The notes beneath the pieces are model-generated. The model saw only the letters and a list, made by a program, of their open reading frames with translations, had not been told where the DNA came from and did no database searches. A DNA stretch of 44,041 nt from Candidatus Sulfotelmatobacter sp. (GTDB lineage: Bacteria > Acidobacteriota > Terriglobia > Terriglobales > Acidobacteriaceae): contig JADGNQ010000033.1 of assembly GCA_017883385.1 (NCBI GenBank), positions 1 through 44,041 of the forward strand, written 5' to 3'. Below are positions 1 through 7,487 of the stretch, piece after piece. Position 1 is the stretch's first letter, and every line of letters begins with the position of its first letter. Position numbers and translations under genes: made by a program.

Positions 1-1
1 T

Positions 2-2488
2 TCACCCGCCACCGTGCACGATGCGTTGGCCAAGAACAATTACCTCTCAGCTCTCGGTAGCACCAAGGGCTCGATGGTTTCGGTGAATCTAGTTGCCAAC
101 ACCAACTTGAGCACGGCGGATGAATTCCGCCAACTCGTGGTCAAGCAGCAAAACGGCGTCGTCGTTCGGCTGGGAGAGATCGCGGACGTTGTGCTCGGCG
201 CCCAGAACTATGACTCTGAGGTCCGCTTCAATGGCGAGGGCGCCACGTTCATGGGCGTGTGGGTGCTTCCAACTGCGAACTCGTTGGAAGTGATCAAGAA
301 CGTCCGCCAGGCGATTCCGGAAATTCAAGCTCAACTACCCACAGGGATGAAGGTCGGGATCCCGTACGACTCGACCGCGTACATTCAGGACGCCATCAAC
401 GAAGTACTGAGGACTCTCAGCGAGACCCTGCTGATTGTAGTGGTGGTGATTTTTCTCTTCCTCGGATCGTTTCGGTCAGTGCTCATCCCGGTTGTTGCCA
501 TCCCAATTTCCCTCATTGGCGCCGTCTTCATCATGCTGGTGGCTGGATTCACCATCAACTTGTTGACCCTGCTTGCCATCGTGCTCTCGGTCGGCCTTGT
601 AGTCGATGACGCCATTGTCATGGTGGAGAACGTCGAGCGTCACATTCATTTGGGCAGTGCTCCGCTAAAAGCTGCGCTTGAGGCTGCCCGCGAGTTGGTG
701 GGGCCGATCATTTCCATGACCATCACGCTGGCTGCGGTCTATGCGCCCATCGGTATTCAGGGAGGCTTGACCGGGGCGTTGTTCCGCGAGTTCGCGTTTA
801 CTCTCGCGGGCGCGGTTATCGTATCCGGAATCGTCGCTCTGACGCTCTCTCCGATGATGGGATCGAAGTTGTTGCGTGCGGGAGCCACCGAGCGCGGCTT
901 CGCCGGTATGGTAAATCGGCATTTCGAAAAAGTGCGCCAGTGGTACGCGCGGAGCCTTGCTGGCACGCTTCAGTATCGGCCCGTTGTTCTCACATTATGG
1001 GCAATCGTCATCCTGCTGGTGATACCGTTTTACATGTTCTCGCAGCGGGAACTTGCACCGGCTGAGGATCAGGGGGTGGTCTTCGGAGTCATCCAGGCAT
1101 CTCCGAACTCGACGATCGATCAAACGAACCTGTACACGAAACAAGTGTACGACGTCTATCACGCCTTTCCGGAGAGCCAGAGTGTCTTCCAGATTACGTC
1201 TCCGACGGGCGGCTTCGGTGGCATGGTGACGAAACCGTGGAGCGACCGCAAGAAAACAGCGCAGCAGCTCCTGCTTGAATCCACAGGTCCGCTGTCGAAG
1301 ATTGCGGGCATCCGGGTGATCCCGCTGACTCCACCTGCTTTGCCGGGCGGCGGGAATTTCCCCGTCGATTTCGTGATTGCCTCGCCGGCCGAGCCGCAGC
1401 AGCTTGTCGAATTCGCCAAGCAGCTTGTGGGCAAGGCCTTTGCCAGCGGCTTGTTCATCTACGCCGACTCTGACCTTAAGTTCGACCAGCCGCAGACCGA
1501 AGTCGTATTCGATCGCGACAAGCTCCGTTCACAAGGTGTTGACCTGAGCCAGGCGGGCCAGGATCTCTCCACTCTGCTCGGCGGGAACTATGTCAACCGC
1601 TTCAGTATTCAGGGGCGAAGCTACAAAGTGATTCCGCAGGTCAAGCGCGCTGAGCGATTGACGCCCGAGCAACTCTCGCAAATCTATGTGACCGGATCGC
1701 AGAACAAGCTGGTGCCGCTCTCCACTTTTGCCACCCTGCGAACCACAACCGAGCCCCGCGAACTGAAGAAGTTTCAGCAGCTCAATGCCGTACGTATCCA
1801 GGGCGTGATCCCGCCCGGTGTACCGCTCGACCGGGCGTTGAGCATGCTTGAAGACGAGGCAAAGGCGATCCTGCCGCAAGGCTTCACCGTCGACTACGCC
1901 GGAGAGTCGCGCCAGCTCCGGGTCGAGGGCAGCAAGTTTCTGGGCACCTTTTTGTTGTCGGGGATCCTGATCTACCTCGTGCTGGCGGCGCAATTCGAGA
2001 GCTTCCGCGATCCATTCATTATTCTTGCCGGTTCGGTGCCGCTGGCTATTTCCGGAGCGCTGCTGTTCTCGTTCCTGGGCCTGACCACGCTCAACATTTA
2101 CAGCCAGGTCGGGCTGATTACGCTGGTGGGTCTGGTGTCGAAGAACGGCATTCTTATCGTCGAGTTTGCCAACGAGCTGCAAGAGAAAGGCACCGAGAAG
2201 CTGGCCGCGATCATCGAGGCGGCCGGTACGCGGCTGCGACCTATCCTGATGACCACCGCAGCCACCGTCATCGGTCACTTTCCGCTGGTGCTGGCCAAGG
2301 GCCCAGGAGCCGGGGCGCGAAACAGCATTGGCATCATGCTGGTGAGCGGCATGATTATCGGGACCGCATTTACGCTGTTTGTAGTCCCGTCCATTTACAT
2401 GCTCGTGGCTCAGACCCGAGTTCGGGTCGTAGAAGAGGATGAGGAGTCGGAATCTGCGCTGTCCGAGCCGGAAGGCGTCGCAGCGTAG
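2..2488 (+). CDS. RND multidrug efflux transporter, inner-membrane subunit (partial, N-terminus outside window)
   Basis: Proton-driven inner-membrane pump of the resistance-nodulation-division superfamily (HAE1/AcrB type), which works with a periplasmic adaptor and an outer-membrane channel to expel drugs or other amphiphiles. The reading frame is open to the window edge, so the true start lies upstream; the visible 829 residues correspond to roughly the last four fifths of an AcrB-like protein (about 1040 residues). Counting from the first internal Met (position 14), the proton-relay aspartate pair of TM4 is visible in GLVVDDAIVMVEN at about residues 195-207, and the TM10 lysine in LVSKNGILIVEF at about 707-718. 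Two blocks of hydrophobic helices flank a periplasmic porter domain, as expected. It ends in an acidic tail (EEDEESESALSEPE). It does not belong functionally to the sugar genes that follow. No partner genes are seen downstream. Confidence 0.95.
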   Translation, partial: SPATVHDALAKNNYLSALGSTKGSMVSVNLVANTNLSTADEFRQLVVKQQNGVVVRLGEIADVVLGAQNYDSEVRFNGEGATFMGVWVLPTANSLEVIKNVRQAIPEIQAQLPTGMKVGIPYDSTAYIQDAINEVLRTLSETLLIVVVVIFLFLGSFRSVLIPVVAIPISLIGAVFIMLVAGFTINLLTLLAIVLSVGLVVDDAIVMVENVERHIHLGSAPLKAALEAARELVGPIISMTITLAAVYAPIGIQGGLTGALFREFAFTLAGAVIVSGIVALTLSPMMGSKLLRAGATERGFAGMVNRHFEKVRQWYARSLAGTLQYRPVVLTLWAIVILLVIPFYMFSQRELAPAEDQGVVFGVIQASPNSTIDQTNLYTKQVYDVYHAFPESQSVFQITSPTGGFGGMVTKPWSDRKKTAQQLLLESTGPLSKIAGIRVIPLTPPALPGGGNFPVDFVIASPAEPQQLVEFAKQLVGKAFASGLFIYADSDLKFDQPQTEVVFDRDKLRSQGVDLSQAGQDLSTLLGGNYVNRFSIQGRSYKVIPQVKRAERLTPEQLSQIYVTGSQNKLVPLSTFATLRTTTEPRELKKFQQLNAVRIQGVIPPGVPLDRALSMLEDEAKAILPQGFTVDYAGESRQLRVEGSKFLGTFLLSGILIYLVLAAQFESFRDPFIILAGSVPLAISGALLFSFLGLTTLNIYSQVGLITLVGLVSKNGILIVEFANELQEKGTEKLAAIIEAAGTRLRPILMTTAATVIGHFPLVLAKGPGAGARNSIGIMLVSGMIIGTAFTLFVVPSIYMLVAQTRVRVVEEDEESESALSEPEGVAA

Positions 2489-2868
2489 GCACCCCGTGGT
2501 TGCTCGTATACTCTGCGAAGTGGAAACCTCCCTCGAACAAAGACGTGGGGCGCACTCGCCACAGGAGTCACCACGCCGCCCGAGTGATCGCAATTGTGGT
2601 ACATGCTGCGTGCTTCAGGAGCGTGGCTGCGCCTGTACTGATCTGAATTCGGTCTGCTACAATTCATTCACGGGGCAGGGACATCTGCTCTGGGTTCGTG
2701 TTGCCTGTAGCGCACAGTTTTGGACAACGGTTTAGCTTGGTGTCCATGGTATCCATTAACCTCGGAATTTGGTTTTATGGGGTTGAAACAGGCGACACAG
2801 ACGAATCGATTGAACCTGAGGAAAGCCACTAAACACGCGGGTTTCCGATAAAGGTAAGAAAACAAGTT
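2489..2868. other. Intergenic region upstream of tRNA-Asp
   Basis: These 380 bases between the efflux pump and the tRNA hold no convincing gene. From 2717 onward the sequence is repeated, slightly diverged, at 7036-7179, so the downstream half is the conserved upstream flank of the tRNA and probably contains its promoter. A possible -10 box TACAAT lies at 2658-2663, but I find no good -35 partner. Confidence 0.6.
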
Positions 2869-2902
2869 GGGGACGTAGTTCAGTTGGTTAGAACGCTGCC
2901 CT
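2717..2902 (+). repeat. Direct repeat copy 1: tRNA-Asp upstream flank plus tRNA 5' half
   Basis: The block starting GTTTTGGACAACG and ending at the start of the tRNA anticodon loop recurs at 7036-7213 with a few substitutions and one small gap (the text around TTTATGGGGTTGAAA here is shortened in copy 2). The shared portion includes about 150 bases upstream of the tRNA and its first 34 bases. Such a repeat on both sides of an integrase module suggests that the mobile element itself carried a tRNA-Asp gene with its promoter flank. Confidence 0.85.
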
Positions 2903-2945
2903 GTCACGGCAGAGGCCGCGGGTTCGAGTCCCGTCGTCCCCGCCA
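2869..2945 (+). tRNA. tRNA-Asp (anticodon GTC)
   Basis: A complete 77-base cloverleaf with an encoded CCA end. The acceptor stem GGGGACG pairs with CGTCCCC, the anticodon stem CTGCC pairs with GGCAG around the loop CTGTCAC (anticodon GTC, aspartate), and the T arm reads GCGGG TTCGAGT CCCGT. It is the only full copy in the window; two partial copies of its 5' half occur at 7180-7213 and 25587-25625. An integrase gene pointing toward it starts its stop codon 58 bases downstream, the classic arrangement of an integrative element that uses a tRNA gene as attachment site and restores it on integration. Confidence 0.97.
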
Positions 2946-2973
2946 ATTCTTTCAAGCACTTGCAAGGAATTGG
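2943..2973 (+). terminator. Inverted repeat directly after tRNA-Asp
   Basis: CCAATTC (2943-2949) is matched by GAATTGG (2967-2973), with a further CAAG/CTTG pairing inside. It begins at the CCA end of the tRNA. It could stop tRNA transcription or be part of the element's attachment site. Two TGGTCCA direct repeats at 2986-2992 and 2996-3002 follow, which could be integrase arm sites. There is no T-tract, so the terminator role is uncertain. Confidence 0.4.
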
Positions 2974-3003
2974 CAATTTGCGTCATGGTCCAATTTGGTC
3001 CAG

Positions 3004-4194
3004 TTAGGCCAGTGCCTCTCCCTTGTTGAGCACCATCCGAACAAGTCTGCTTTGTGCCAGCCTCTTGTTCGGCATACCCGCCTGAGCGTAAAGATCCAGC
3101 GTAATGCGACTGTTTGCATGACGTAGTAGCTCCTGTACCACCTTCACTTCTTCGTTGTTCTGAGTCAGCAAAGTTGTGTACGTGTGACGGAAGGTGTGGA
3201 ACCCGACCCGCTTCTGGATCTGCGCCGCCTTCACTGCCGGTCGCCCGTATCGTCGCCAGAGAGTTTCTGGCCAGAGCGGTTGCTTGCCTTTCATCGTCGG
3301 CGAGGCAAAAACCCAGTCTGTTTCGCGATTGTACGGAGCAGTTAGCCTCAGCTTGAGTAGAGACTCGGCCAAAGCGGCGTCGAGCGGTACATCCTTTGCG
3401 GAAGCTTCCGTCTTCGGAGCGCCCTGGACCATCATCACGACCGAACGGCGAACATGGATTACGAGGTTCTCGAAGTCCACATCCTCCCATTGCAGGCCGA
3501 TCAGTTCTCCACGTCGCAAACCGGTGAAGGCGTCCAGTTCTGCCGCCGTTCGAAGAGGTTCTGGCAGTTCTTTGAGCAATGCCATGATCTCGTCGGGCGT
3601 CAGGACATCGGGCGTCCTCATGCGCTTTGCACTTTGACGTACGCTCTTGATCGGGTTTCGTTCCGTCCACTCCCACCGGATTGCATGAGAAAACAAGGCG
3701 CTCATCAGATTCCTGATTTTGGCCCTGCTCCCACGTGCCAACGGCATTGTTTTCAGCCACGCTTCGACATCGACCGCTTTCACCTCGGAAAGACGGTATG
3801 ACCGCCAGCGTGGAAGAACCCACTTTTTCAAGTAAATGTCGTAGGCGTACTGCGTGGAGTAGGACTTGTGATGCTCGTCTGAGCTTCCAGTCGCTGGCTT
3901 CTGCTTGGAAAAAATGTCCGGCAGTTCGTGCTCCTGGTAGTGCTTGACGAGGGTCTCGACGCTCACGTTCTTGAGCAGTTGTTGCGGGGTTTGTCGGTTG
4001 ATCGTTAGACGGATTGCATCGACCGCAGACTGCGCTGCCGATTCGGTTGGAAACTCTTCCAGAGTCCCGACGACAATGTTCTTTCGACAAACCGAGCCGT
4101 CTATTTGAACTTCTCTCCATCGGAACTCCCAAACCTTTCCTTTCCTGCGATCCGCCAGTTTCAGGCTACCGTGCTGATGACTCGTGCGCCTCAT
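3004..4194 (-). CDS. Tyrosine site-specific integrase
   Basis: Phage-integrase-family tyrosine recombinase of 396 residues, the usual size for integrases of genomic islands and temperate phages. The catalytic domain shows the first arginine in FTGLRRGEL (about residue 223), the HxxR box in FHTFRHTYT (about 333) and the nucleophilic tyrosine in ITLDLYAQA (about 368); the N-terminal half has an arm-binding region and a SAM-like core-binding domain (about 100-185). All catalytic residues are present, so it may be active. The start ATG at 4194 is preceded by AAGGAGG at 4-base spacing; a TTG one codon earlier is the alternative. It reads toward tRNA-Asp, as is typical of integrases that recombine at the tRNA 3' portion, and lies downstream of an excisionase-like gene on the same strand. 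A broken relative lies at 25681-25848. Confidence 0.95.
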   Translation of the reverse strand: MRRTSHQHGSLKLADRRKGKVWEFRWREVQIDGSVCRKNIVVGTLEEFPTESAAQSAVDAIRLTINRQTPQQLLKNVSVETLVKHYQEHELPDIFSKQKPATGSSDEHHKSYSTQYAYDIYLKKWVLPRWRSYRLSEVKAVDVEAWLKTMPLARGSRAKIRNLMSALFSHAIRWEWTERNPIKSVRQSAKRMRTPDVLTPDEIMALLKELPEPLRTAAELDAFTGLRRGELIGLQWEDVDFENLVIHVRRSVVMMVQGAPKTEASAKDVPLDAALAESLLKLRLTAPYNRETDWVFASPTMKGKQPLWPETLWRRYGRPAVKAAQIQKRVGFHTFRHTYTTLLTQNNEEVKVVQELLRHANSRITLDLYAQAGMPNKRLAQSRLVRMVLNKGEALA

Positions 4195-4288
4195 CAATCC
4201 TCCTTTGTGAGAGGCGACACGGATGGCTGCCTCAGCTTAGCGCAAGTGGAGTGGCGGGTCGATGGTGAATATCTTTGTAGGCCGGGGC

Positions 4289-4528
4289 TTAGCCAGCCTT
4301 CTTCGTCCTCACCCAAACCTCCAGATCGGAGGCACGGAACCGCCATAGCTTCCCAACGTGAATTCCATGAATCTGGCGATTCCGAGCCATGCGTTGCAAA
4401 GTTTTTGGGTGAATGCGGAGCAACTCTGCCGCTTCATCGCTGTCCAAGAGTGGCTCGAAGACAAATTCACGTCTTGGTAGGGACTGGCTGGGAGAAGGAG
4501 CGAACCTGGATGGCTGGGAAGCGGACAT
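4289..4528 (-). CDS. Excisionase-like helix-turn-helix DNA-binding protein
   Basis: Small 79-residue protein with a winged MerR/Xis-type helix-turn-helix (HTH_17-like) at about residues 24-75: the pattern LLDSDEAAELLRIHPKTL, then RMARNRQI, then VGKLWRFRASDLEVWV is characteristic. Such proteins direct the integrase toward excision or regulate the element. I chose the ATG at 4528 because AGGAG lies seven bases upstream; a longer form starting at 4555 lacks such a site. It lies upstream of and co-directional with the integrase, about 95 bases apart, so the pair probably forms one transcript. Confidence 0.85.
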   Translation of the reverse strand: MSASQPSRFAPSPSQSLPRREFVFEPLLDSDEAAELLRIHPKTLQRMARNRQIHGIHVGKLWRFRASDLEVWVRTKKAG

Positions 4529-4687
4529 GATGAACTCCTGTAGGAAGATCGACAAAACGACTTGGTTTGGCCCTCTTCCGATTTTCCGGAAACGCAGATT
4601 TTGTTTCAGTCAAGTGGCCTGATCGCTCGGTTGTTAAACTCCGTGCAGGATCTGTTGTAGTAAGCAATTTGATTCAGTCTTACCGCC

Positions 4688-5092
4688 GTGTCCAATGAAT
4701 TCTCGGGAGTCTGTTATTCCTCCCAGGAATAACAGCAGCACGAGACCGATCCGTCGTTTCAATTCTTGGCGAACGAGCTAATTAGCGAGCGCGAGCGTGT
4801 TGAAATAGCGGGACTTGCAGAGATAACAATCATCGACAAAAGCGCAAGACTATCTTCCACGTAGCGACGGCGCTTGCCATGTCGTTTCGCCAGGAAATCC
4901 CTCGCTGCGGTCGTCCGGAAGGCATGTGAGTATCGAAAAGTTAGCGAAGTCATGCTGGCTATGTCCTTTGTCGCGAATCGCGTGGAGACTTCCATGGCGG
5001 CATCGATAACAAGTTCACTAACCGAGGCGCCCCAACTTTTTCTTTAGTCATTCCTCCCAGGAATAACAGACTCCGCGAAATTCATTGGACAC
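4688..5092. mobile_element. 405-bp element with terminal inverted repeats (MITE-like or IS remnant)
   Basis: The left end reads GTGTCCAATGAATT, five mismatched bases, then GAGTCTGTTATTCCT (4688-4721); the right end (5059-5092) carries the same text on the opposite strand. Both ends then run into a small palindrome built on ATTCCTCCCAGGAAT; at the left this forms a perfect 11-bp stem CTGTTATTCCT / AGGAATAACAG around CCC (4711-4735). The interior has no recognisable transposase; a 78-codon frame at 4759-4995 resembles nothing I know. The size, the long matched ends and the lack of a transposase fit a non-autonomous element or a deleted insertion sequence. Confidence 0.75.
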
Positions 5093-6114
5093 CGTCGTCG
5101 AGTGGAGTTAGCTTTGCGCCGCGGGCACCCGTTTTGGGCTGCTCCGCCCGGAGGCGCATATGGCATCACGTTGCTCGCAAGTCAGGGTTTCCCGACCGGA
5201 GATCGAAGTTGGCTGCACCCCCCCTCGCTCTGTCCGGTGCAAGCGCACCAAGAAGAGTCCCGGCGCGGTACGGCATCTCTATCCGAATTTAGGTACAGAT
5301 GGAGGGGTCCGCTGCGCCGGGCTCCGAGCCTCCTCTGCGCTGCGCACACAGATCACATTCAGCTCGACTTTCCCTGGCATATACGGGTAGCTCTGGCGAC
5401 TTGACTGGTTTCCGATAGAGCCGAGGAGAAGTCTAGGTAAGCCGCTCGCTTTCGCCGTCGGAAGTTATCCCACTTGCACCGACTGCGATCGGGTTGTCCG
5501 GCTCATGGGAGTCGCGAATTGCAAGAACGATCCGGCGTATGACGTGACGGTCGAACACCGCGACGATTCTACTCGGGATTCCGATGACTTCCGGTTCGAC
5601 ATTCTAGCCTCGGATGCCATCCTTTCGTTTCGCACACTCACAGCGCGAAAGCATCCCTCTAACCACACTAATTCCGAACACGATTGGTCATGGGTTCTGC
5701 ACGAGTTTACCCGTGGAAAGGACGCCGCGAAACTGGCCCGAAAGCTAACTTCGCGCCATGCCGAAAGACCGAATTCTATGTACTACGCACATAGGACAGC
5801 GGACGTCGCATCGGCCAGACTTCGGCTCGGCGAAAGCATTGCGATAGACGACGCTGTCATATTCCTTGGAGGTCAGTGACGCCTTGAGTTTCCATTGGTA
5901 CTCAGCCGCGCTCGTGCACGGAAAGCCTACAGGTTATGCGCGGGCGGTGAAGGCATGATCCGCACTTTATTTTCGTGCCCGAGCAAGAACGGTGCTTCGC
6001 ACCGGAAGAATTTTGACACTCCACCCCTGGGAGGGAACTGTAGGGAAACCTGCGAGTGCTCTCGGGGAACCATTCTTGTATTCGATAGATACCGTGGGTC
6101 GTGGTTCCGTAAGG
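5093..6114. other. Decayed region within the integrative element
   Basis: About one kilobase between the inverted-repeat element and the mobilisation hairpin. Open frames exist on both strands but none has a recognisable family or a good ribosome binding site. The longest plus-strand frame (5505-5879) is listed separately with low confidence. The region probably holds remnants of element genes. Confidence 0.5.
5505..5879 (+). CDS. Hypothetical protein, doubtful
   Basis: A 124-codon frame beginning with an ATG at 5505 and ending at a TGA. The sequence is hydrophilic, rich in Asp, Arg and Ser, with no signal peptide or membrane segment. I do not recognise the family. There is no clear Shine-Dalgarno sequence ahead of the ATG and it sits in a decayed mobile-element region, so it may be chance or a fragment. 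The C-terminal part (about residues 90-124, ending in AVIFLGGQ) looks the most protein-like. Confidence 0.25.
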   Translation: MGVANCKNDPAYDVTVEHRDDSTRDSDDFRFDILASDAILSFRTLTARKHPSNHTNSEHDWSWVLHEFTRGKDAAKLARKLTSRHAERPNSMYYAHRTADVASARLRLGESIAIDDAVIFLGGQ

Positions 6115-6146
6115 AAACCCGCGTATACATGCGTAAACGCGGGTTT
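6115..6146 (+). promoter_or_regulatory. Perfect 10-bp inverted repeat, possible oriT or operator
   Basis: AAACCCGCGT (6115-6124) and ACGCGGGTTT (6137-6146) are exact reverse complements separated by 12 bases. The repeat ends 17 bases before the ATG of a mobilisation-type ribbon-helix-helix gene. In mobilisable elements such a hairpin just ahead of the accessory mobilisation gene often marks the transfer origin; it could also be the operator for the protein's own gene. Confidence 0.5.
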
Positions 6147-6163
6147 CGGGAGGTCCGGAGCGG

Positions 6164-6544
6164 ATGGCGTTGCTCAATGAGAAGAACCTAGCGGCGGAAG
6201 CGGCCAAGCGGGCGCGATTCCGGGTGCATCATGTGGGGACAAAGCTAAACGAGACGGAGCTGCGCCAACTGGAAGTACTGGCTGCGAAGCGGAAGCAGAC
6301 GCAGGCGGAACTGATCCGCGGGCTGGTATTGCGCGAGATCGAGCAGGACCAAACAGGCCTTCAACCTAGTGCGGAGATGGTGGAGATCACGGCGTGCCGC
6401 CTGCTCGTGGTGAACCTGCTTGGTCCGCTGCTAAAAGGCCAGGTGGTGACCTCAGAGGTGTTCGACGGAATCGTCGACATGGTCAAGAGGCAGAAGGTTC
6501 GGGTGGCTATGGACCGGCTCAAAGACCACGAAGCGCGGCGCTGA
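6164..6544 (+). CDS. Ribbon-helix-helix mobilisation-type protein (MobC/CopG-like)
   Basis: Protein of 126 residues. The segment at about residues 26-60 (KLNETELRQLEVLAAKRK followed by TQAELIRGLVLREI) has the pattern of a ribbon-helix-helix DNA-binding fold seen in plasmid mobilisation accessory proteins (MobC) and CopG/Arc repressors. The remainder is helical and charged. GGAGG and GGAG sit just ahead of the ATG at 6164. A perfect hairpin lies immediately upstream, fitting a protein that binds the transfer origin. No relaxase follows in the window, so if this was a mobilisation module it is now incomplete. Alternatively it is a simple autorepressor. Confidence 0.6.
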   Translation: MALLNEKNLAAEAAKRARFRVHHVGTKLNETELRQLEVLAAKRKQTQAELIRGLVLREIEQDQTGLQPSAEMVEITACRLLVVNLLGPLLKGQVVTSEVFDGIVDMVKRQKVRVAMDRLKDHEARR

Positions 6545-7035
6545 GGCTTCGGTGTCCGAGTACCGTGCGATGCAGCAGCAGGCGGACAGAAGGATAGCGC
6601 AGCGGGAAAAACCCGGCGGCCACGGGAACGCGTTATCTCCCATTTTTCCGCTGGCGAGCGTACGGAGCGCGGGAAGCAAGTCAAGGCTCTGCGCTTCGCT
6701 CCGACCGCTACGCGGCGCAAAGAATGCGGTCTTGACTAACCTCCCTCTCCGCTCCAGTGTTGCTTCCAGCTATCGAAGAAATGCGAGAAAAAAATGGGGA
6801 ACGAAGAAGTGACGTGGGGAGACACCATCGCCGCCACGGTCATTGCCTTGGTGCTGACGTGCAGGTGTTTCAAGCTCAGTTCGGAGCTCATACTGTCGCT
6901 CGATGAACGCCCTCAGCTGTACATGCCTACGACTTTGCACGGCACTGTGCGGTCGTCCCGAAATAGCCGCTGTCGGACACCAAGAGAGCCCTCATTTGCT
7001 CACCTTTTCGAACCGCTGCGTGCGAACAGTGTGCT
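6545..7035. other. Remnant region after the mobilisation gene, with truncated ORF
   Basis: No complete gene is supported. AGTCAAG (6679-6685) is mirrored by CTTGACT (6731-6737) around a GC-rich spacer, a second candidate structured site. From 6794 a frame encodes MGNEEVTWGDTIAATVIALV and a short hydrophobic stretch, then degenerates; it could be the N-terminus of a membrane protein of a transfer system, cut off when the sequence at 7036 was joined, but this is a guess. Confidence 0.4.
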
Positions 7036-7213
7036 GTTTTGGACAACGCTTTAGCTTGGTGTCCGTGGTGTCCATTAACCTCGGAATTTGGTTCTACGAC
7101 AGGCGACACAGGCGAATCGATTGAACCTGAGGAAAGCCACTAAAGACCCGGGTTTCCGATAAAGGTAAGAAAACAAGTTGGGGACGAAGTTCAGTCTGTT
7201 AGAACGCTGCCCT
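7036..7213 (+). repeat. Direct repeat copy 2: tRNA-Asp upstream flank plus tRNA 5' half
   Basis: Matches 2717-2902 from GTTTTGGACAACG through the tRNA text CTGCCCT, with scattered substitutions and an 8-base shortening near 7097. Homology stops at the anticodon loop. It marks the far side of the integrase and mobilisation segment. Confidence 0.85.
7180..7213 (+). pseudogene. Truncated tRNA-Asp 5' half (copy 2)
   Basis: The first 34 bases of tRNA-Asp with three substitutions (T8 to A, and TG to CT in the D loop). The match ends inside the anticodon loop, after CTGCCCT, and continues into unrelated sequence starting CGCGTTTC. It cannot make a tRNA. The break at the anticodon loop is where tyrosine recombinases commonly cross over in tRNA genes. 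Confidence 0.85.
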
Positions 7214-7487
7214 CGCGTTTCTTCTTTTCCTATCCTCGCTTATCTAAAAGACTTATAGGGAAGCCCTCAAAGCGCACTGTCACCAAGTGAATTTCGTCTT
7301 ACCTCCTTTTATGCAGCATACATAGCCTGACAATTCCTCTTAGAAAAATGCCTCAATACCTGGCTCGAGCAGGAAGAAAATCTGCGGGCCTTTGAAAGAT
7401 GTGCAGAGGTGCTCTTCCGATCGCAACCAACGGGCGACTGCCAACTCAGCCGAATCGGAAGAAGTAGCGCCTGATTTGCAGCCGTCA
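7214..7487. other. Junction sequence between tRNA fragment and sugar locus
   Basis: About 270 bases downstream of the minus-strand sugar operon and after the tRNA fragment. No gene, strong hairpin or T-tract terminator is evident. Confidence 0.5.

Noticed and set aside
1529..2593. Long minus-strand open frame (354 codons) opposite the efflux pump
   Set aside because: Its translation is low-complexity and rich in Arg, Gln and His, and it is fully antisense to a well-conserved gene; it is a by-product of the pump's codon pattern.
2888..4132. Minus-strand open frame of 414 codons overlapping the integrase
   Set aside because: It lies in another frame of the integrase gene and reads through the tRNA, giving the familiar false ending DDGTRTRGL; no real protein.
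4759..4995. 78-codon frame inside the inverted-repeat element as a transposase
   Set aside because: No DDE or HUH residues, no helix-turn-helix, and far too short; not supported as a transposase.
7277..7283. CTGTCAC, identical to the tRNA anticodon loop, as an attachment site
   Set aside because: A 7-base match is expected by chance several times in 44 kb, and the neighbouring bases do not match the tRNA.
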